DNA from: Streptosporangium subroseum
Lineage (GTDB): Bacteria; Actinomycetota; Actinomycetes; Streptosporangiales; Streptosporangiaceae
DNA length: 64,000 nucleotides
Direction: 5' to 3'
Assembly: GCF_900188345.1 (NCBI RefSeq)
Contig: NZ_FZOD01000052.1
Location: forward strand, 1 to 64,000
The position numbers and the translations under genes were made by a program. A model generated the notes under the pieces. That model ran no database searches. It saw only the letters and a list, made by a program, of their open reading frames with translations, and was not told where the DNA came from. Shown piece by piece: positions 62,294-64,000 of this stretch (position 1 is its first letter; every line of letters begins with the position of its first letter).

Positions 62294-62747
62294 ACACAGG
62301 CGAGTGCGATGACCGCCGAGCCGTGGATCGCCGAGAGGTCAGGCCGAGCCGTTGAGGATGCCCGACGTCTACGAGGCTCGCGCCGAACAACGCCGTCGCC
62401 ACCGCGACCCTGCGCCGAGTTCGGCGATCACGCCGGTGGTCTCTCCCGGCTGATTCCCTCCGGAAACGATGTAGGAGCGCTCCCATGATCGTGATCCCAG
62501 AGGAACGCGCAAGGCGGGCGTCGATCTCCCGTCACCCCGCCGGTCTGCGTTCGGGGGCCCCACCTGGGGAATCACCTCTTATATGCGGACAGGCCTGACG
62601 TGGGAGTGATGAAACTTTCGCGAAATATGTGACGAGACAGAAGCCACGGGCAGGGCGATGACGCCGACGCCGCGATGGCTGATCATCAGCTGATTACATC
62701 AGAGCAGCGCGTGACGCCGTCGCGAAGCTCGACACGAGAGGCATTTG
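62294..62747. other. Gluconate operon leader with operator-like palindromes
   Basis: No gene is supported in this 454-bp gap. TAGGAGCGCTCCCA (62472-62485) matches the CelR-type box of the LacI gene in 13 of 14 bases. CTTTCGCGAAA near 62612 contains the palindrome TTTCGCGAAA. Either could control gntK-gntP. Confidence 0.55.
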
Positions 62748-63353
62748 ATGGACTCCGCCCCGAACTCCGCCGATCCGGTCTCCACCGCGCCGCTGCTTGT
62801 TGTCATGGGCGTGACCGGTTCGGGCAAGAGCACCGTGGGCGCCGCTCTCGCCCTGCGGTTGCGGGTGCCGTTCGCGGACGCCGACGACTTCCACGGCGAG
62901 GCCAACGTCGCCAAGATGTCGGCCGGCATCCCGCTCGACGACGCCGACCGGCTGCCGTGGCTGCGGTCGGTCGGCTCCTGGCTCGCCGAACAGGCCGCCA
63001 CCGGCGGGGTGATGAGCTGCTCCGCACTCAAGCGGAGTTACCGCGACATCCTGCGAGACCCGGCGCCGACGGCGATTTTTGTGCATCTCGACGGCGACGC
63101 CGAGGTCATACGCCGGCGGGTGGCCAACCGGCCGGGGCACTTCATGCCGGTTTCGCTGGTCAACTCGCAGCTGGACACCCTGGAGCCTCTCGAACCGGAC
63201 GAGCGCGGGATCGTCCTCGACTTCGGCAGGCCCGTCGACGAGCTCGTGGAGGCCTATCTCGCCGCGGCGCCCTCCCTCGACGCTCCGTCACAACCGGCGT
63301 CCCCCGCCGATCCGAAATCAGGCCCCGAGAGCCCGGAAAATCCAGGAGTGTGA
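62748..63353 (+). CDS. gntK: Gluconokinase
   Basis: The 201-residue protein has the P-loop VMGVTGSGKSTVGAAL, FADADDFHGEANVAKMSAGI and SCSALKRSYRDILR of the GntK family. It phosphorylates gluconate to 6-phosphogluconate. A Pro/Ser-rich C-terminal tail extends beyond the usual ~170 residues. The permease gene follows 1 nt later. Confidence 0.95.
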   Translation: MDSAPNSADPVSTAPLLVVMGVTGSGKSTVGAALALRLRVPFADADDFHGEANVAKMSAGIPLDDADRLPWLRSVGSWLAEQAATGGVMSCSALKRSYRDILRDPAPTAIFVHLDGDAEVIRRRVANRPGHFMPVSLVNSQLDTLEPLEPDERGIVLDFGRPVDELVEAYLAAAPSLDAPSQPASPADPKSGPESPENPGV

Positions 63354-63354
63354 C

Positions 63355-64000
63355 ATGCGCACCGTCCTGATCGCACTCGCCGCACCCGACTCGGTCTCCC
63401 CCGGCAGGCTGATCCCCGCGGCGCTCATCGGCATCGCGCTGATCGTCTTGCTGATCACGTACTACAAGCTGCACCCCTTCCTGAGCCTGACCCTCGGTTC
63501 GCTGGTCGTCGGGATCATCGCGGGTCTGTCGCTGACCGACACCATCGACGCCTTCACCAGCGGGTTCGGCAGTACGGCGGCCGGCGTCGGCACGCTCATC
63601 GCGCTCGGCGCGATGTTCGGCAAGCTGCTCGCCGACTCCGGCGGGGCCGACGAGATCGTCGACACGATCGTCGGACGGTCGAGCCCTCGCTCCCTGCCCT
63701 GGGCGATGGCCGCGGTGGGTGCGCTGATCGGCCTGCCGATGTTCTTCGAGATCGGCCTCGTCCTGCTCATGCCGGTCATCTTCCTGGTCGCACGGCGTTC
63801 GGGACTGTCCCTGATCCGCGTGGGAATCCCCGCGCTGGCGGGCCTGTCGGTGATGCACGGACTCGTGCCTCCCCACCCGGGGCCGCTGGTCGCCATCGAC
63901 GCGCTGAAGGCCGACCTGGGTCTCACCCTGGCCCTCGGCGTGCTCGTCGCCCTTCCCACGGTGGCCATCGCCGGGCCGCTGTTCGCCAAGTACGCCGCCC
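63355..64000 (+). CDS. gntP: Gluconate permease (GntP family), partial
   Basis: The 215 visible residues have several hydrophobic segments: LIPAALIGIALIVLLITYYK, FLSLTLGSLVVGIIAGL, FGSTAAGVGTLIALGAMFGK, LIGLPMFFEIGLVLLMPVIF and SVMHGLVPPHPGPLVAI. These are typical of GntP. It runs off the window end. With gntK it takes up and phosphorylates gluconate. Confidence 0.95.
   Translation, partial: MRTVLIALAAPDSVSPGRLIPAALIGIALIVLLITYYKLHPFLSLTLGSLVVGIIAGLSLTDTIDAFTSGFGSTAAGVGTLIALGAMFGKLLADSGGADEIVDTIVGRSSPRSLPWAMAAVGALIGLPMFFEIGLVLLMPVIFLVARRSGLSLIRVGIPALAGLSVMHGLVPPHPGPLVAIDALKADLGLTLALGVLVALPTVAIAGPLFAKYAA

Overview
The window is high-GC DNA with actinobacterial codon use, frequent GTG starts and purine-rich ribosome binding sites. 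Gene content and order point to Actinomycetota, most likely order Streptosporangiales. This is inferred from CarD, mycothiol synthesis (mshA), SenX3/RegX3, an HbhA-like protein, DtxR/IdeR and collagen-like and DUF3494 surface proteins. I cannot name the genus.

Layout. 1-3.5 kb: cell-surface genes (a collagen-like protein cut by the window edge and a DUF3494 ice-binding-like protein), then a decayed stretch with a small inverted-repeat element and a frameshifted secreted protein. 3.6-15.5 kb: TetR regulator, alpha/beta hydrolase, a large PAS-GAF-PP2C phosphatase, DtxR-type regulator, EntS-like exporter, pdxH, a citrate synthase, serC, an SHMT-like enzyme and a BlaI regulator. 16-25 kb: a secreted Asp-Arg repeat peptide, a UTRA-only protein, rhomboid protease, a crotonase/SDR pair, a STAS protein, the cbiMQO metal importer and a glycosyltransferase. 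25.3-27 kb: a DUF916-like/WxL-like surface pair. 27.3-31.3 kb: four paralogous XRE (MmyB-type) regulators. 31-37 kb: aldo/keto reductase, LysR with an epimerase-like protein, an MTHFR-like protein, a GNAT, small membrane proteins, and an integrase remnant beside tRNA-Thr. 37.8-57 kb: a conserved actinobacterial backbone (rlmB, cysS, ispF, carD, regX3/senX3, phoU, gpmA, YbjN, mshA, SDR, and XRE-hbhA-DUF2516) with local insertions. 57-64 kb: GNAT, LacI regulator overlapping a Ser/Thr kinase, a two-gene AAA ATPase/DUF4276 module resembling a split OLD/PARIS-type defence system, and the start of a gluconate operon (gntK, gntP).

The most unusual global feature is that many intergenic gaps are filled by degenerate tandem repeats. 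Each gap has its own unit, from about 12 to about 60 nt. In several cases one unit contains the stop codon of the adjacent gene, so the array looks as if it was amplified from that gene's 3' end; the 29-nt array behind mshA is the clearest. A second strong signal is a 22-bp motif placed exactly 31 nt upstream of the start codon of each of the four XRE paralogs.
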